Assembly: GCA_026315105.1 (NCBI GenBank)
Contig: CM048745.1
Location: 287,179,747-287,243,746, forward strand
Direction of reading: 5' to 3'
DNA length: 64,000 nucleotides
Source of the DNA: Locusta migratoria
Lineage: Eukaryota > Arthropoda > Insecta > Orthoptera > Acrididae
A program made the translations under genes and the position numbers. This document shows positions 62,703-64,000 of the stretch, piece after piece (position 1 is the stretch's first letter; each line of letters starts with the position of its first letter). A model generated the notes under the pieces. The model was given only the letters and a program-made list of their open reading frames with translations. It ran no database searches and was not told the DNA's origin.

Positions 62703-63090
62703 TATAATCAGGATAGTTTACAACTCACCGCAAAGGTGTATGTCAAGCTGCAACAGAAATATAAGAGACACTCATACACACAGAACTGAAGCTTTTGGCT
62801 ATTAGCTTCCATCATGAAAATGGCACCATTCACACAATCACCCAGAACACAGGCATACTTCACATACACACAACCATCATCTTCAACTGCTGTATTCCAG
62901 AGAGCAATTGTGTGAAGTGTGCCTGTGTCATTGTGGGAGTAATACCTTTTCTGACAAAGGCTGGTGACCAAAAGCTTGAGTTCTATGTATATGAGTGTCT
63001 TTTTTTATGTAACTTCCACAGTTCAACATTTGTATTTGTGGTGAGCTGTAAACTATCTTTATTATATTGTTGAATTCCAACCTGGATTTC
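62703..63090. repeat. Imperfect palindromic element, about 390 bp
   Basis: Left arm 62703-62880 and right arm 62895-63090 are diverged inverted copies (ggatagtttacaactcacc against ggtgagctgtaaactatc; acaggcatacttcaca against tgtgaagtgtgcctgt). Both strands hold similar open frames as a result. The right end ttgaattccaacctggattt matches the 46555 element end, so it belongs to that family. Confidence 0.75.
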
Positions 63091-63170
63091 CATTCTTAAA
63101 TAGGGACAGCTGGAGTGCAGTGTTAAGTAATTCCTTAACTGTCGTGGACTTGGGAAGGTTAACTATAGTC

Positions 63171-63723
63171 TTAACTATCCTGTGATGGCTGCATTCCTTG
63201 CGCATTGGTAGTATAGCCTAGGAATTTAACTTTGGATGCTCCAAACACACACTTCAGTGGGTTGATTAACAAACCGTGTTCCTTAAGAAGATTGAAAATC
63301 TTTGAGTGTGACAGGTATTCTGTCTCTGATCTGGACATGACAAAGCTGTAATTGTTATACATGTAAAAGAAATCTAAGTGTCATGTAACCTTGTATATGA
63401 ACCGCTGAAACATTTGGAGAGCATTACAAACTCCAAATGACATTGTAATAAACTCAGAGTGTCCTAACAGTGTGCAGACAGCAGTCTTAGCAACATCTCT
63501 TGGTGCCAAAAGTATCTGATTAATTGCAAGTACCAAATCCAATGTAGTAAAATGTAGACTCTCAAGGCCAGAAATGTCATGTCCATTAAAATTATCCAGG
63601 CTGTTATGCTGCGGTGAATCGAATTTGTTGTCAAAACCCAATGTTTCGTCCCCGTCTGTGGAGGACATCTTCAGGGGGGTCTGTAGGATTGTAGGTCAAG
63701 CGCGCGCGCGTACACACACACAC

Positions 63724-63771
<48 letters not shown>

Positions 63772-63779
63772 GCAAGCCT

Positions 63780-63832
<53 letters not shown>

Positions 63833-64000
63833 GGACCTTCAATCCTACAGACCCCCCTGAAGATGTCCTCCGCATACGGGGACTAAACGTGGGTTTTGAC
63901 AACAAATTCAACTGACCCAGATAATGAATGCCAACATTGCCTTTTTTTGGGACTATATGCAGAGGGGATGCCCAGCTATTGCTTGAAAGGCAGCAGATCC
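63171..64000 (-). pseudogene. Gypsy-type LTR retrotransposon reverse transcriptase, inactivated and split
   Basis: The minus strand from 64000 reads SWASPLHIVPKKGN, then after a foldback insertion FTTLDLVLAINQI, KTAVCTLLGH, MSFGVCNALQMFQRFI and finally INPLKCVFGASKVKFLG. These are ordered blocks of a Gypsy-type reverse transcriptase. The catalytic loop (normally Y.DD) reads MYNN at about 63352-63363, so both Asp are Asn and the enzyme is dead. A frameshift separates the two main open pieces (63381-63668 and 63171-63362). The element continues beyond the window. Confidence 0.85.
63621..63909. repeat. Foldback insertion with CA/TG microsatellite loop
   Basis: Termini gaatttgttgtcaaaaccca (63621-63640) and its exact reverse complement (63890-63909) bound arms of about 75-80 bp (ggaggacatcttcaggggggt against acccccctgaagatgtcctcc). 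The loop is a CA tract (63709-63768) and a TG tract (63784-63829), so the hairpin extends through the microsatellites. It interrupts the Gypsy frame. Confidence 0.9.

Noticed and set aside
1..64000. Prokaryotic-style operon, phage or defence island
   Set aside because: Spliced eukaryotic gene, long introns, LINE/SINE content and no ribosome-binding-site-linked ORFs exclude it.

Overview
This is eukaryotic nuclear DNA, AT-rich, with GT-AG introns. It is almost certainly from an insect and most likely from a large-genome orthopteran. I recognise a tRNA-derived SINE (62034-62284) and several CA/TG-rich hairpin repeats that, from memory, are typical of acridid grasshopper (Schistocerca-like) genomes. 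The species call is an inference and no database was searched.

There is one host gene, on the + strand. Eleven coding exons between 9957 and 60938 splice, with consistent phases, into one 511-codon reading frame. The protein is a GAP1-family Ras GTPase-activating protein (Drosophila RasGAP1/Gap1; vertebrate RASA2/RASA3). Domain order is the end of the first C2 domain, the second C2 domain, the RasGAP catalytic domain with arginine finger and FLR motif, then the start of the Btk-type PH domain. The N-terminal C2A exons and the rest of PH/Btk and the C-terminus are not in the window. Intron lengths in order are 14402, 976, 4339, 4540, 303, 84, 146, 3569, 9381 and 11708 bp, followed by more than 3 kb. 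The three GAP-core exons F, G and H lie within 651 bp; the others are scattered among transposon-filled introns.

Everything else is mobile or repetitive. Region 1-9.9 kb: an internally deleted LINE (1-2427), a jockey-like LINE 3' end on the minus strand (2428-3150), a Helitron-like element (5748-6593), and two copies of an unclassified repeat. Intron A-B (10-24.4 kb): a tRNA-SINE, a hairpin element, a decayed 4.2-kb LINE with ORF1 and ORF2 remains (12107-16330), a CR1-like LINE, and a Penelope-like element split by a 2852-bp hAT-like element that has an 8-bp target duplication and carries nested foldbacks. Intron C-D: a mariner/IS630-type remnant, a SINE, a LINE fragment and a 250-bp hairpin that ends 84 bp before exon D. 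Intron D-E: a 65-nt TG tract and a cluster of hairpin elements, including a near-perfect 376-bp palindrome. Intron I-J: nested TIR and mariner remnants and a GIY-YIG fragment. Intron J-K: a CR1-like LINE, MITEs, a Helitron-like element with tandem units, a second GIY-YIG fragment and a decayed antisense mobile-element ORF. The 3' end holds SINEs, a palindrome and a dead Gypsy-type reverse transcriptase split by a foldback.

I found no prokaryotic operon, CRISPR array or defence system, and nothing I would call a new biological system. The most checkable novelties are the stop-free 84-nt intron inside the GAP domain, the large intronic hairpins, and the nested transposon architecture.
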